Of a stretch of 9,143 bases of DNA, positions 1 to 6,826 are shown in pieces. Both the position numbers and the translations under genes were made by a program. Every line of letters starts with the position of its first letter. Position 1 is the first letter of the stretch. Source of the stretch: Candidatus Cloacimonadota bacterium (lineage in GTDB: Bacteria; Cloacimonadota; Cloacimonadia; JGIOTU-2); NCBI GenBank assembly GCA_014382685.1, contig JACNJG010000178.1:1-9143 (forward strand), in the 5' to 3' direction. The notes beneath the pieces were generated by a model that searched no databases, was not told the origin of the DNA, and was given only the letters and a program-made list of their open reading frames with translations.

Positions 1-140
1 ATTTTATGAGTATCAAAATAAATAATGTGGGTTGCACTTATTACTTGAATGTAAGAAGAATAATTTTTAAAGAAAGTTTAAAATGATAATATCAGAACTA
101 GCAAAAAAAATATGAATGAGAAAAATTATACTATAAAAAA

Positions 141-146
141 AAGGAG
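141..146 (+). promoter_or_regulatory. Ribosome-binding site of the first gene
   Basis: AAGGAG stands 5 bases before the ATG at 152 and supports that start. The 140 bases upstream are very AT-rich and hold no coding region I can support. TTGAAT at 45-50 and GATAAT at 85-90 are the closest matches to promoter hexamers, but they are not at a proper distance from each other, so I do not call a promoter. Confidence 0.7.
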
Positions 147-151
147 CAACA

Positions 152-1402
152 ATGAAATTCCATTTGTTATCTAAAAGCGATTTACAAAAGATCGATGCAT
201 TGAAAGAATATTTTGGAGGTGCAAAAAAGATCAGTGAAACAATAGAAAATATGAGGAAATATGAAACAAGAAAAAAAATCCTAAAAGAAAAGGGTTATGG
301 TGAAATGATCGAAGATGCCGAAAGATTGGTAAAGAAATTTCCCAAAGTTGAAGATTTTGAGAAAAAGAATAATATATCCTACAATGATAATTTCGGGATA
401 GCAACCGCACAGGTTTCAGGTTGGCAGGGTGCAAAAGTTACACATCATGCCATGAAACTTATTGCCGAGAAAGCTTCTACAGATGGGCAGTGTTTTGTTC
501 CTTCGGAGTTTATTTCTGTCGTAGCTTTAACTGATAATTATATTTATAATGGAGATCTGATGGCAACCCTTATGATGGCTGAGAACATAATGAAGGGCTC
601 TAAATTTTGCAGCACGAGTCTGATCGGTATCCCTCAGCCCGAAAGTAGATTTTTGGAACTCGAGAAGGTAACCGGCAGTACATTTGAACGCGCTGATGCC
701 GGTAACGGATTATCCAATTTAATACTAAAAAACCAGGGAACTTTCTTTGGAAATTTTGGTGGAATCGAATGTGCCAATGATAATCATCTGGTTTATTTGG
801 ATGGAATAACAAGAACAGCATTAGCAACCGGAGCAGATTTCTTCCTTAATCCAAGCTGGAGTACAATAATTGCAATTTGCTACTATGGAAGGGATATTCC
901 CAATCTTCATATTAAAATTTCCATGTTACTTTCCACTCAAAATACAATGCAATTCCGAATGCTTCTGAATATCATGAATGAATATCTTAGAGAAGACGGC
1001 ACTTCTCCACTTTATGAGATCAATATTGGAAATGGCGCTACTGCAGAAACATTTATTCAATGTGCAAAAGAGCTTGAAGAAAGTGGAATTAAAGGCGTCA
1101 GTCTTGCTGCTCATATTTATATCAATCCTGATCTTGGCATAGCGGGTTTCAATTGGACAGATAACGCATTCAAGGTTCTGGAGAGTGGAACTAATATGAC
1201 ATTTAAATATGAAAGCGACGGCACTGCACGTGAAATGGATACAATGGAAGCATACTTCCTGCCTGAAGATGAGAGAGAAGCAAATGCAGAGAAAATTGGC
1301 GATGTCATCTATTATAAAACTTTACGTGCAACAAAAGATGGTAAAGAATTCATGAAAAAAGGGATTAAAGCAATCTTTGGCGGTGCATCTTATCGAGAAT
1401 AA
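152..1402 (+). CDS. Unrecognised 416-residue protein, first gene of the operon
   Basis: I do not recognise the family. The frame is open for 416 codons, starts at ATG behind a good AAGGAG site, and reads as a well-behaved soluble protein with no signal peptide or clear membrane segment. The first 75 residues are highly charged and probably helical (many Lys/Glu). The core from about residue 80 is rich in Gly, Asn and Thr, including GIATAQVSGWQG (82-93), FFGNFGGIECANDNH (198-212) and INIGNGATAE (290-299). The segment KELEESGIKGVSLAAHIYIN (306-325) alternates helix and strand as in alpha/beta or TIM-barrel enzymes. Its place ahead of an aminotransferase, dehydrogenases and a cupin suggests an enzyme of the same pathway. 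I see no PLP-lysine, Rossmann GxGxxG or iron-sulphur cysteine motif. Gene identity as real coding is confident; function is unknown. Confidence 0.85.
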   Translation: MKFHLLSKSDLQKIDALKEYFGGAKKISETIENMRKYETRKKILKEKGYGEMIEDAERLVKKFPKVEDFEKKNNISYNDNFGIATAQVSGWQGAKVTHHAMKLIAEKASTDGQCFVPSEFISVVALTDNYIYNGDLMATLMMAENIMKGSKFCSTSLIGIPQPESRFLELEKVTGSTFERADAGNGLSNLILKNQGTFFGNFGGIECANDNHLVYLDGITRTALATGADFFLNPSWSTIIAICYYGRDIPNLHIKISMLLSTQNTMQFRMLLNIMNEYLREDGTSPLYEINIGNGATAETFIQCAKELEESGIKGVSLAAHIYINPDLGIAGFNWTDNAFKVLESGTNMTFKYESDGTAREMDTMEAYFLPEDEREANAEKIGDVIYYKTLRATKDGKEFMKKGIKAIFGGASYRE

Positions 1403-1409
1403 ATATAGT

Positions 1410-1838
1410 ATGAATATAACCACAGAGAACACAGAGAGCACAGAGAAATTCGAGAAGGATTCTTTTACTGGAAAGATTATTGGTTGCGCAATAGAAGTAC
1501 ATCGAACTCTTGGACCAGGCTTACTAGAATCGACATACCAGCAATGTTTAGCTCGAGAATTAGCTATCAATAATATAAAATTTTCTTTAGAAAAACCTTT
1601 ACCAGTGAAATATAAAGGTGTTCATTTAGAATGCGGATATCGAATTGATATCCTTGTTGAAAGCGAAGATATGCCTTTTCGTCTTCTTATCATAGAATTG
1701 AAATCAGTTGAAGAAATTAAAGAGATTCATAGAGCCCAACTTCTTACCTATATGAAACTTTCAGGTATAAATACGGGTTTGTTAATTAATTTTAATGTCA
1801 AACAATTGAAAAATGGAATTGAAAGATTTAAATTATAA
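1410..1838 (+). CDS. GxxExxxY-family protein (PD-(D/E)XK nuclease-like fold)
   Basis: This 142-residue protein matches the GxxExxxY family, placed in the PD-(D/E)XK nuclease-like superfamily; its biological role is not established. The signature region GKIIGCAIEVHRTLGPGLLE begins at residue 21 and continues STYQQCL. A nuclease-like core follows: RID at 78-80, with Asp80, then IIELKSVE at 94-101, with Glu96 and Lys98 as the E-x-K pair. The frame is open from an ATG at 1377, but that lies inside the preceding gene. The ATG at 1410 comes 7 bases after that gene's stop and gives the usual family length. No clear ribosome-binding site precedes it. Residues 4-13 (TTENTESTEK) are encoded by the left inverted repeat, so the N-terminus is repeat-derived and unlikely to be catalytic. 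The gene sits between the arms of a 28-bp inverted repeat and separates two genes of an otherwise compact operon. Confidence 0.88.
   Translation: MNITTENTESTEKFEKDSFTGKIIGCAIEVHRTLGPGLLESTYQQCLARELAINNIKFSLEKPLPVKYKGVHLECGYRIDILVESEDMPFRLLIIELKSVEEIKEIHRAQLLTYMKLSGINTGLLINFNVKQLKNGIERFKL
1419..1446 (+). repeat. Left terminal inverted repeat of the GxxExxxY cassette
   Basis: This 28-bp arm begins ACCACAGAGA and contains CACAGAG three times at a 9-bp period (1421, 1430 and 1439). The arm at 1840-1867 is its inverted copy, with 24 of 28 positions identical. Because 9 is a multiple of three and the arm lies inside the coding frame, it is translated as a Thr-Glu-x repeat (TENTESTEK). Similarity stops sharply outside the ACC end. 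Confidence 0.9.
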
Positions 1839-1839
1839 A

Positions 1840-1867
1840 TCTCTGTGTGCTCTGTGCTATCTGTGGT
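1840..1867 (-). repeat. Right terminal inverted repeat of the GxxExxxY cassette
   Basis: Read on the minus strand, this 28-bp arm begins ACCACAGATAG and carries the same three 9-bp CACAGA-type iterons as the arm at 1419-1446. The mismatches are at arm positions 9, 11, 19 and 20. It starts 1 base after the TAA of the GxxExxxY gene. It overlaps an upstream extension of the aminotransferase frame, which is one reason to reject the longer start of that gene. Confidence 0.9.
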
Positions 1868-1896
1868 GGGACAGAAATTTGTATAAACATAATAAT

Positions 1897-1905
1897 AAAG
1901 AAAGG
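1897..1905 (+). promoter_or_regulatory. Ribosome-binding site fixing the aminotransferase start
   Basis: AAAGAAAGG ends 7 bases before the ATG at 1913. The same frame has an earlier ATG at 1847, but that lies inside the right inverted repeat, has no ribosome-binding site and would add 22 residues unlike the family. Confidence 0.7.
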
Positions 1906-1912
1906 TTTCAGT

Positions 1913-3133
1913 ATGATTAATGACTGGAAGTACATGTTTTCAGAAAATTTAAAAAATTATGGCGGCTATTCCATAGGGAAATTATTTAAATTATTAAATG
2001 ATCCTGAAATAATATCGTTGGCTGGAGGATTACCCTCACCAGATATATTTTTGAAAGAGGAAACGAGAATTGCATCTCATAATCGGCTCGAGGAAGAGAT
2101 AGAAACAATAATGCAATACACTTCCATACCCGGCGAACCCTCCCTCATTGATGCAATAATACACTTTATGAAAAGAGAAAATATTGATATCTCAGAAGAA
2201 AATATTCTTATAACTTCCTCAGGTCAGCATGGACTTGATATTACAGGGCGGCTCTTCCTTGATCCTGGTGATATTGTGTTATTAGATCGCCCGACATTTG
2301 CCGGAGCAATAGTTGCATTTCAACTCCAAAATCCAATATTTGTAGGTGTAGATATCCAGGAGGATGGTCCCAACGTAGATGTATATAAAGAAAAAGTAAA
2401 AGAGTTATCCAAGGAAAATAAAAAACCAAAATTCATATATGTAGTTCCCGACTTTCAGAATCCATCCGGTATCACAATGAGTTTAAAAAAGAGAGAAGAA
2501 CTTTTGGATTTGAGCTATGAATATGATATTCCTATTCTCGAAGACAGCCCCTATCGTGATCTGCGTTACTACGGAGAATCGATCCCATCAATATTGTATC
2601 TCGATCAAAAAAGAAAAGGTAATAATGTGATTGGGTTATATACATTTTCAAAGCTATTTTGCCCAGGAATTAGAGTTGGATATAATATAGGACACCCTGA
2701 AGTAATTGCAAAAATGACGAATATCAAAGAAGGAAATGTACTTAATACGCCTAAATATAATCAGGATCTATGCACAGCTTTTCTTACAGAAATGAATTTC
2801 ACGAAACATATTGAAAAATGTATAAAATATTACCGAAGAAAACTTGAGATATTTATGAGCACAATGGAAGAATGTTTCACGGAAGATATGGGTGTAACTT
2901 GGACAAAGCCGGAAGGCGGATTATTTTTGTGGATGACCGTTCCTGAACATATTGATACAAAAGAACTATTTTATGAAGCCATCAAGTTTAAAGTTGCATT
3001 TGTTCCGGGAGAGGTTTTTTATGGTGAAAATCCCAGCAAAAACCACATGCGGATAAATTTCTCTTATGCATCGGAAGAACAGCTCGCCGAAGCGGTAAGA
3101 CGGCTTTCAAAATGTATTAAAAACCAATTGTAA
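1913..3133 (+). CDS. PLP-dependent aminotransferase, class I/II (2-aminoadipate/MocR-like group)
   Basis: This is a cytoplasmic fold-type I aminotransferase of 406 residues, a full family length. It would move an amino group between an amino acid and a 2-oxo acid. The N-terminal ISLAGGLPSPDIF (34-46) is typical of the LysN / 2-aminoadipate aminotransferase group, which also forms the catalytic domain of MocR regulators; no DNA-binding domain is present here. Other motifs are SSGQHGLD (102-109), FQNPSG with Asn183, EDSPY with Asp211 and Tyr214, TFSKLFCPGIRVGY with the PLP lysine Lys247 and phosphate-binding Arg254, and the carboxylate-binding arginine in MRINFSY (Arg380). The chosen start has a ribosome-binding site and gives the expected N-terminus. 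It is followed after 15 bases by the SDR gene. The substrate cannot be read from sequence; neighbours with homoserine/aspartate-semialdehyde-type chemistry make an acidic or four-carbon amino acid plausible. Confidence 0.92.
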   Translation: MINDWKYMFSENLKNYGGYSIGKLFKLLNDPEIISLAGGLPSPDIFLKEETRIASHNRLEEEIETIMQYTSIPGEPSLIDAIIHFMKRENIDISEENILITSSGQHGLDITGRLFLDPGDIVLLDRPTFAGAIVAFQLQNPIFVGVDIQEDGPNVDVYKEKVKELSKENKKPKFIYVVPDFQNPSGITMSLKKREELLDLSYEYDIPILEDSPYRDLRYYGESIPSILYLDQKRKGNNVIGLYTFSKLFCPGIRVGYNIGHPEVIAKMTNIKEGNVLNTPKYNQDLCTAFLTEMNFTKHIEKCIKYYRRKLEIFMSTMEECFTEDMGVTWTKPEGGLFLWMTVPEHIDTKELFYEAIKFKVAFVPGEVFYGENPSKNHMRINFSYASEEQLAEAVRRLSKCIKNQL

Positions 3134-3148
3134 AGAAAGTTATCAATT

Positions 3149-3940
3149 ATGGACTTAGGCATCAAGGATAAAGTAGCATTCGTAACAGCATCCAGCAAAG
3201 GACTCGGAAAAGCAGTTGCTCTACAACTTTCCATGGAAGGAGCAAAAATTGTAATTTGCTCAAGAAGTAGAGAGAATCTTGTTAAAACAAGAAATGAAAT
3301 AATTGAGCAAACAGGAGGAATAGTAAAAGATCTTACTGTTGATGTTACACAGAAACAGCAAATCATCAAAGCGGTTGATCAAATTATACAAGAGTTCGGT
3401 GCTATTGATATCTTGGTGTGCAATGCAGGCGGACCACCTGCGGGAATGTTTGAAGACTTCACTCCTGATGATTACCGAGATGCTGTTGAACTCAATCTGA
3501 TGAGTACGATTACACTCTGTTATGAAGTGATTCCCTTTATGAAAAAGCAGCAATGGGGCAGGATAATCAACTTCACTTCAGTTTCTGTGAAGCAGCCCAT
3601 CGATAATCTAATACTTTCAAACACATCGAGAACAGGTGTGATCGGATTTACAAAATCGCTCTCGAATCAGGTCGCAAAGCATAACATAACAGTCAATGCA
3701 GTTTGCCCGGGATATACAAAAACCGAGCGTGTAGAAAGTCTTGCACGTTCATTTGAAGACAGTGGAAAAGGAACAATAAAAGATTTCTATAAGAAGGTCG
3801 AGAGCACCATTCCAATGGGTAGGATAGGCACACCTGAAGAATTCGCTTCTGCTGTCGCGTTTCTTGCATCTGAAAGAGCGAGCTATATAACCGGCATTAC
3901 CCTTCAGATCGATGGCGGATTTGTGAAAGGATTATTTTAA
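3149..3940 (+). CDS. Short-chain dehydrogenase/reductase-like protein with altered active site
   Basis: This 263-residue Rossmann-fold protein has normal SDR length and architecture: a nucleotide-binding turn TASSKGLG (13-20), an NAG motif (92-94), Asn116 in LNLMST, Ser144 in NFTSVS, the PGYTKTE loop (187-193) and the C-terminal TGITLQIDGG. Two features are unusual. The usual TGxxxGxG is TASSKGLG, losing the first glycine. The YxxxK active-site pair is replaced by Ser157 and Arg161, at exactly 13 residues from Ser144. This matches my recollection of a 'beta-ketoacyl-ACP-reductase-like' SDR subgroup defined by imperfect cofactor and catalytic motifs, so it is probably an inherited family trait rather than decay. 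It may use different chemistry, or be a non-reducing or regulatory member. It starts 15 bases after the aminotransferase, with only a weak AAAGAAAG site upstream, and is followed after 14 bases by the cupin. Confidence 0.9.
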   Translation: MDLGIKDKVAFVTASSKGLGKAVALQLSMEGAKIVICSRSRENLVKTRNEIIEQTGGIVKDLTVDVTQKQQIIKAVDQIIQEFGAIDILVCNAGGPPAGMFEDFTPDDYRDAVELNLMSTITLCYEVIPFMKKQQWGRIINFTSVSVKQPIDNLILSNTSRTGVIGFTKSLSNQVAKHNITVNAVCPGYTKTERVESLARSFEDSGKGTIKDFYKKVESTIPMGRIGTPEEFASAVAFLASERASYITGITLQIDGGFVKGLF

Positions 3941-3944
3941 TATT

Positions 3945-3950
3945 GAGAGG
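3945..3950 (+). promoter_or_regulatory. Ribosome-binding site fixing the cupin start
   Basis: GAGAGG lies 4 bases before the ATG at 3955. It overlaps the codons of a possible TTG start at 3943, which is therefore rejected as the start of translation. Confidence 0.65.
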
Positions 3951-3954
3951 TAAT

Positions 3955-4302
3955 ATGAAAGAATTTGAAAATACTCCCTATCCTTCGATGATAAGGAATC
4001 TTCCTGAAATTGATATTCCAATAGATGGCATCCGCGGATGGCTGCTTCAAAGTGACGGCGCGCAGATTGTCTTCTTTGATATCGATCCTGTAGGTAAAAT
4101 GCCCGACCATTCGCACTGTGCCCAATGGGGTATTATGCTTAGCGGAAAAATGAAGCTGACGATCGGTAATGATACCAAAATCTATCAAAAAGGAGATCGT
4201 TATTATATTCCTGAAGGCATCGTACACTCGGCAGAATTTCTTACAAAAGTATTTGTAATTGATGTTTTTGACGATCCGAATCGTTACCAAATTAAAAAGT
4301 AA
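3955..4302 (+). CDS. Small single-domain cupin protein
   Basis: This 115-residue protein is a single conserved beta-barrel cupin domain, probably cytoplasmic and metal-binding. Motif 1 is seen in HSHCAQWGIMLSG: His52 and His54 are the HxH ligands. The usual glutamate position appears to hold Gln57, a substitution found in some small cupins. Motif 2 is GDRYYIPEGIVHSAEF with His91 as the third histidine. The likely ligand set is therefore three histidines with or without glutamine. Small cupins serve as isomerases, dioxygenases, lyases or binding proteins, so the activity is not fixed by sequence. It lies 14 bases after the SDR gene and 28 bases before the homoserine dehydrogenase-like gene. 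That placement suggests it acts on an intermediate of this pathway, for example an oxo-acid or a labile aldehyde. Confidence 0.88.
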   Translation: MKEFENTPYPSMIRNLPEIDIPIDGIRGWLLQSDGAQIVFFDIDPVGKMPDHSHCAQWGIMLSGKMKLTIGNDTKIYQKGDRYYIPEGIVHSAEFLTKVFVIDVFDDPNRYQIKK

Positions 4303-4330
4303 AAAATATTTATAAAAGGAGAATAGAGAC

Positions 4331-5359
4331 ATGGCAAAACCTAAACTTATGATCATAGGTTGTGGAGTTGTTGGGCAGGGCTTGTTAGAAATTATCAAAA
4401 GCAAAAAATTGGATATTTCGGTTGTGGCAATTTCCGATTTCAAAAAGGGCTCTATCTGTTGTGCAGACGGACTATGCCTAACAACGGTTCTCGAATTGTT
4501 GAAATCAGGAAAATCGCTGGAAGATTATAGATGTGATCCTGATTGTTCTGACGGCAAAATGTATAAAGGTCGGGATGCTCTCGAAACAATACGCAGATGT
4601 GATGCAGATATCATGGCTGAGATGACCTTCACTGACATTAAAACAGGACAACCTGCAACACAACACATCGAAGAAGCATTGAAAAAAGGTATGCATGTAA
4701 CCACATCGAACAAAGGACCGGCTGCATTGCAGTACAACAGACTTTCAAAATTGGCAGCAGAAAATGGTGTTAAATTTCTAATAGAGGGAACTGTTATGAG
4801 CGGTACCCCTGTTTTTGATCTTGCAAGAGAATGCCTTGCAGGATGCAAAATAACAGAAGTAAAAGGTATTCTTAACGGCACCACAAATTACATTTTGACA
4901 AAGATGGAACAGGAGGGCTGGTCGTATGATGATGCCCTTAACAAGGCACAAGAACTTGGGTATGCAGAAGCAGATCCTACCGCTGACGTGGAAGGTTATG
5001 ATGCTCTTGCAAAAGTTGTGATCCTCAGCAATGTACTTCTTGGCGGAGATATTTCTCCTGACGATGTACCTTGCGAAGGAATCAGCAAGGTCTCTCTCGA
5101 AGATGTAAAATCTGCTGCTGATGAAGGAATGCGATATAAGCTTATCGGCTCCACCAGACTTGAAGGAGAAAAAATTATCGCTTCTGTAAAACCCGTGAAA
5201 TTGCCGTTATCTGATCCACTCACTGGAGTTGATGGCGCTAATAATGCTCTTACATTTGATACGGATCTAATGGGAAAAATAACAATTCAGGGTGCCGGCG
5301 CAGGAAAAATTGAAACCGGATATTCAATATTTGTGGATATTTTAAATATTATTGGCTAA
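4331..5359 (+). CDS. Homoserine dehydrogenase-family oxidoreductase, stand-alone, no ACT domain
   Basis: This 342-residue NAD(P)-dependent enzyme belongs to the homoserine dehydrogenase family (homoserine / aspartate-4-semialdehyde interconversion). It shows the nucleotide-binding GCGVVGQG (10-17), the TSNKGP loop with Lys128, the signature GILNGTTNYILTKM (179-192) and the catalytic block YAEADPTADVEGYDALAK. By alignment with the yeast enzyme this supplies Glu213, Asp219, Asp224 and Lys228. The closing GAGAGKIETG (321-330) is also typical. It has neither an aspartate kinase domain nor the C-terminal ACT domain of feedback-regulated forms. An unusual cysteine-rich stretch (Cys43, 44, 49, 68 and 72) lies between the first strands of the cofactor domain. 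The start has a strong AAAAGGAG at 4314-4321. No threonine-pathway genes adjoin it; its neighbours are an aminotransferase and an aldehyde dehydrogenase. It may therefore work in a catabolic direction or on a homoserine analogue. Confidence 0.88.
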   Translation: MAKPKLMIIGCGVVGQGLLEIIKSKKLDISVVAISDFKKGSICCADGLCLTTVLELLKSGKSLEDYRCDPDCSDGKMYKGRDALETIRRCDADIMAEMTFTDIKTGQPATQHIEEALKKGMHVTTSNKGPAALQYNRLSKLAAENGVKFLIEGTVMSGTPVFDLARECLAGCKITEVKGILNGTTNYILTKMEQEGWSYDDALNKAQELGYAEADPTADVEGYDALAKVVILSNVLLGGDISPDDVPCEGISKVSLEDVKSAADEGMRYKLIGSTRLEGEKIIASVKPVKLPLSDPLTGVDGANNALTFDTDLMGKITIQGAGAGKIETGYSIFVDILNIIG

Positions 5360-5379
5360 ATAAATAACTGGAGAAATAT

Positions 5380-6792
5380 ATGAAAATGCATATTAACGGT
5401 AAATGGGTTGATAAGGACGAGAAAATTGAAGTCAAAAATCCATTTAATGGAGAAGTAATAGACACAGTTCCAGCGGGAACTCCCGAAGATGTTAAAAAAG
5501 CTATAGATGCCGCAGTAGAGGGCTATGAGATCAATAGAAAGCTGCCTGTCCACAAACGGGTCGATATTTTATTGAAAGCAGCCGAACTAATGAGAGGACG
5601 GCATGAAGAATTATCCAGAACTATCGCAACAGAAGGCAGTAAAACTATTAGAGAAGCACGAGGTGAAGTAACCCGTGCAATAAACACAATTACGCTCTCC
5701 GGAGAGGAAGCAAAAAGAATTCTTGGAGAGACAATTCCATTCGATAGTATGCCCGGGGCAGAAAATCGTGTGGGCTACTATTACCGTTTTCCAATTGGTG
5801 TGATAGCAGCAATTACTCCTTTCAACGACCCGCTAAATCTGGTAGCTCATAAGCTTGGTCCCATAATAGCTGGCGGAAATTCAGTTGTGTTAAAACCCGC
5901 AACAGTTACTCCGCTTTCAGCTTTAAAACTTGGAGAGATTTTACTCGATGCAGGTCTTCCTCCCAAAATATTGAATATTGTTACCGGCTATGGACATGTC
6001 ATCGGAGATGCGCTTGTAACAGATGAAAGAGTCAGGATGGTAACATTTACAGGAGGACCTGAAGCTGGAAAAGAAATAATCAAAAAAGCGGGTCTTAAGA
6101 AAATCGGAATGGAGCTTGGCTCAAACAGCCCTGTTATTGTAATGGATGATTGTGATCTAGAAAAAGCTGTGGAAAGCTGTGTTTCCGGTGCTTTTTGTGC
6201 TGTTGGGCAAAATTGCATCGGCGTGCAGCGACTGTATGTTCAAAAAAATATTTATGATAAGTTTGAAGAAAAATTTGTGGAACGAACCAAGAAGATGAAG
6301 GTTGGTTTCCAGCTTGATGAAGATACCGATATGGGTCCGATGATCACAGAACATGAAGCTATAAGAGTTGAAGAATGGATAAAAGAAGCAGTGCAAGCTG
6401 GTGGACAGCTCCTAACTGGCGGAGGAAGAAAAGGTTCGGTTGTACAGCCAACAGTCATGAAGGATGTTCCTAAAAATTGTCGTCTCGGACATGAAGAAGT
6501 CTTTGGACCTGTTGTTATTCTTTACAAGATCGATAATCTTGATGAAGCGATCAAGGAAGCAAATGATGTTGTTTATGGATTGCATGCGGGCATATTTACC
6601 AATGATATAAAGACTGCATTCAAGGCGATCAAAGAAATCAATGTCGGCGGAATCATGATAAACGATTCCTCAGACTATCGAATAGACGGTATGCCTTTTG
6701 GCGGTGTGAAAAACTCCGGACTTGGTAGAGAAGGCATCAAATTCTCCCTTCAAGAGATGACAGAACCGAAAGTGGTGTGTTTTAATTTGTAA
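5380..6792 (+). CDS. NAD(P)-dependent aldehyde dehydrogenase (lactaldehyde/y4uC-like group)
   Basis: This is a full-length 470-residue ALDH that would oxidise an aldehyde to its acid in the cytoplasm. Motifs run in family order: ITPFNDPLN with the oxyanion Asn149, LKPA with Lys172, FTGGPEAGK (cofactor, 223-231), MELGSNSP with the general base Glu245, GQNCIG with the catalytic Cys279, EVFGPV with Glu373, and PFGGVKNSGLGREG near the end. The stretch IPFDSMPGAENRVGYYYRFP (119-138) resembles lactaldehyde dehydrogenases and the uncharacterised y4uC-type ALDHs more than betaine or retinal types. GGAG at 5370-5373 lies 6 bases before the start. It follows the homoserine dehydrogenase-like gene by 20 bases, so a natural reading is that it oxidises the semialdehyde that enzyme produces, but substrate specificity is inferred only from context. 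It ends the metabolic operon; no terminator hairpin is visible in the 34 bases after it. Confidence 0.92.
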   Translation: MKMHINGKWVDKDEKIEVKNPFNGEVIDTVPAGTPEDVKKAIDAAVEGYEINRKLPVHKRVDILLKAAELMRGRHEELSRTIATEGSKTIREARGEVTRAINTITLSGEEAKRILGETIPFDSMPGAENRVGYYYRFPIGVIAAITPFNDPLNLVAHKLGPIIAGGNSVVLKPATVTPLSALKLGEILLDAGLPPKILNIVTGYGHVIGDALVTDERVRMVTFTGGPEAGKEIIKKAGLKKIGMELGSNSPVIVMDDCDLEKAVESCVSGAFCAVGQNCIGVQRLYVQKNIYDKFEEKFVERTKKMKVGFQLDEDTDMGPMITEHEAIRVEEWIKEAVQAGGQLLTGGGRKGSVVQPTVMKDVPKNCRLGHEEVFGPVVILYKIDNLDEAIKEANDVVYGLHAGIFTNDIKTAFKAIKEINVGGIMINDSSDYRIDGMPFGGVKNSGLGREGIKFSLQEMTEPKVVCFNL

Positions 6793-6826
6793 TCTCAATA
6801 CTTATTTCTAAACTTTATTCGTAATT

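Larger units (their letters stand above)
1419..1867. mobile_element. Putative 449-bp inserted cassette bounded by inverted repeats
   Basis: Two 28-bp inverted arms enclose the GxxExxxY gene and nothing else. The cassette sits between the stop of the first gene and the start of the aminotransferase, two genes that otherwise look co-transcribed. Without it the gap would be 61 bases. There is no transposase and I see no obvious target-site duplication, so movement, if any, would need help in trans. The ATG of the enclosed gene lies 9 bases outside the left arm, so either the mobile unit is larger than the repeats or the start codon came from the flank. Calling it mobile is an inference from layout. 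Confidence 0.5.

Noticed and set aside
1377..1409. Upstream ATG for the GxxExxxY gene at 1377
   Set aside because: It lies within the end of the preceding gene in another frame and has no ribosome-binding site; the ATG at 1410 gives the normal family length.
1419..1867. Inverted repeat as an intrinsic terminator or attenuator hairpin
   Set aside because: The arms are separated by almost 400 bases with a gene between them, and no U-tract follows; an insertion boundary explains the layout better, although mRNA pairing is possible.
1847..1912. Longer start for the aminotransferase at 1847
   Set aside because: The extra 22 codons come from the inverted-repeat arm and spacer, are cysteine-rich and unlike the family, and lack a ribosome-binding site; 1913 has one.
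3943..3954. TTG start for the cupin
   Set aside because: These codons contain the ribosome-binding site of the ATG at 3955.
3937..4443. 168-codon open frame on the minus strand
   Set aside because: It is antisense to the cupin and the start of the homoserine dehydrogenase gene, both clearly coding, and its product resembles no family.
4331..5359. Assignment to DapB-like diaminopentanoate dehydrogenase
   Set aside because: The GILNGTTNYIL signature and the EADPTADVEGYDALAK block are specific to the homoserine dehydrogenase family.
6793..6826. Terminator between the aldehyde dehydrogenase gene and radC
   Set aside because: The 34 bases are AT-rich, but I find no stem-loop followed by a T-run.
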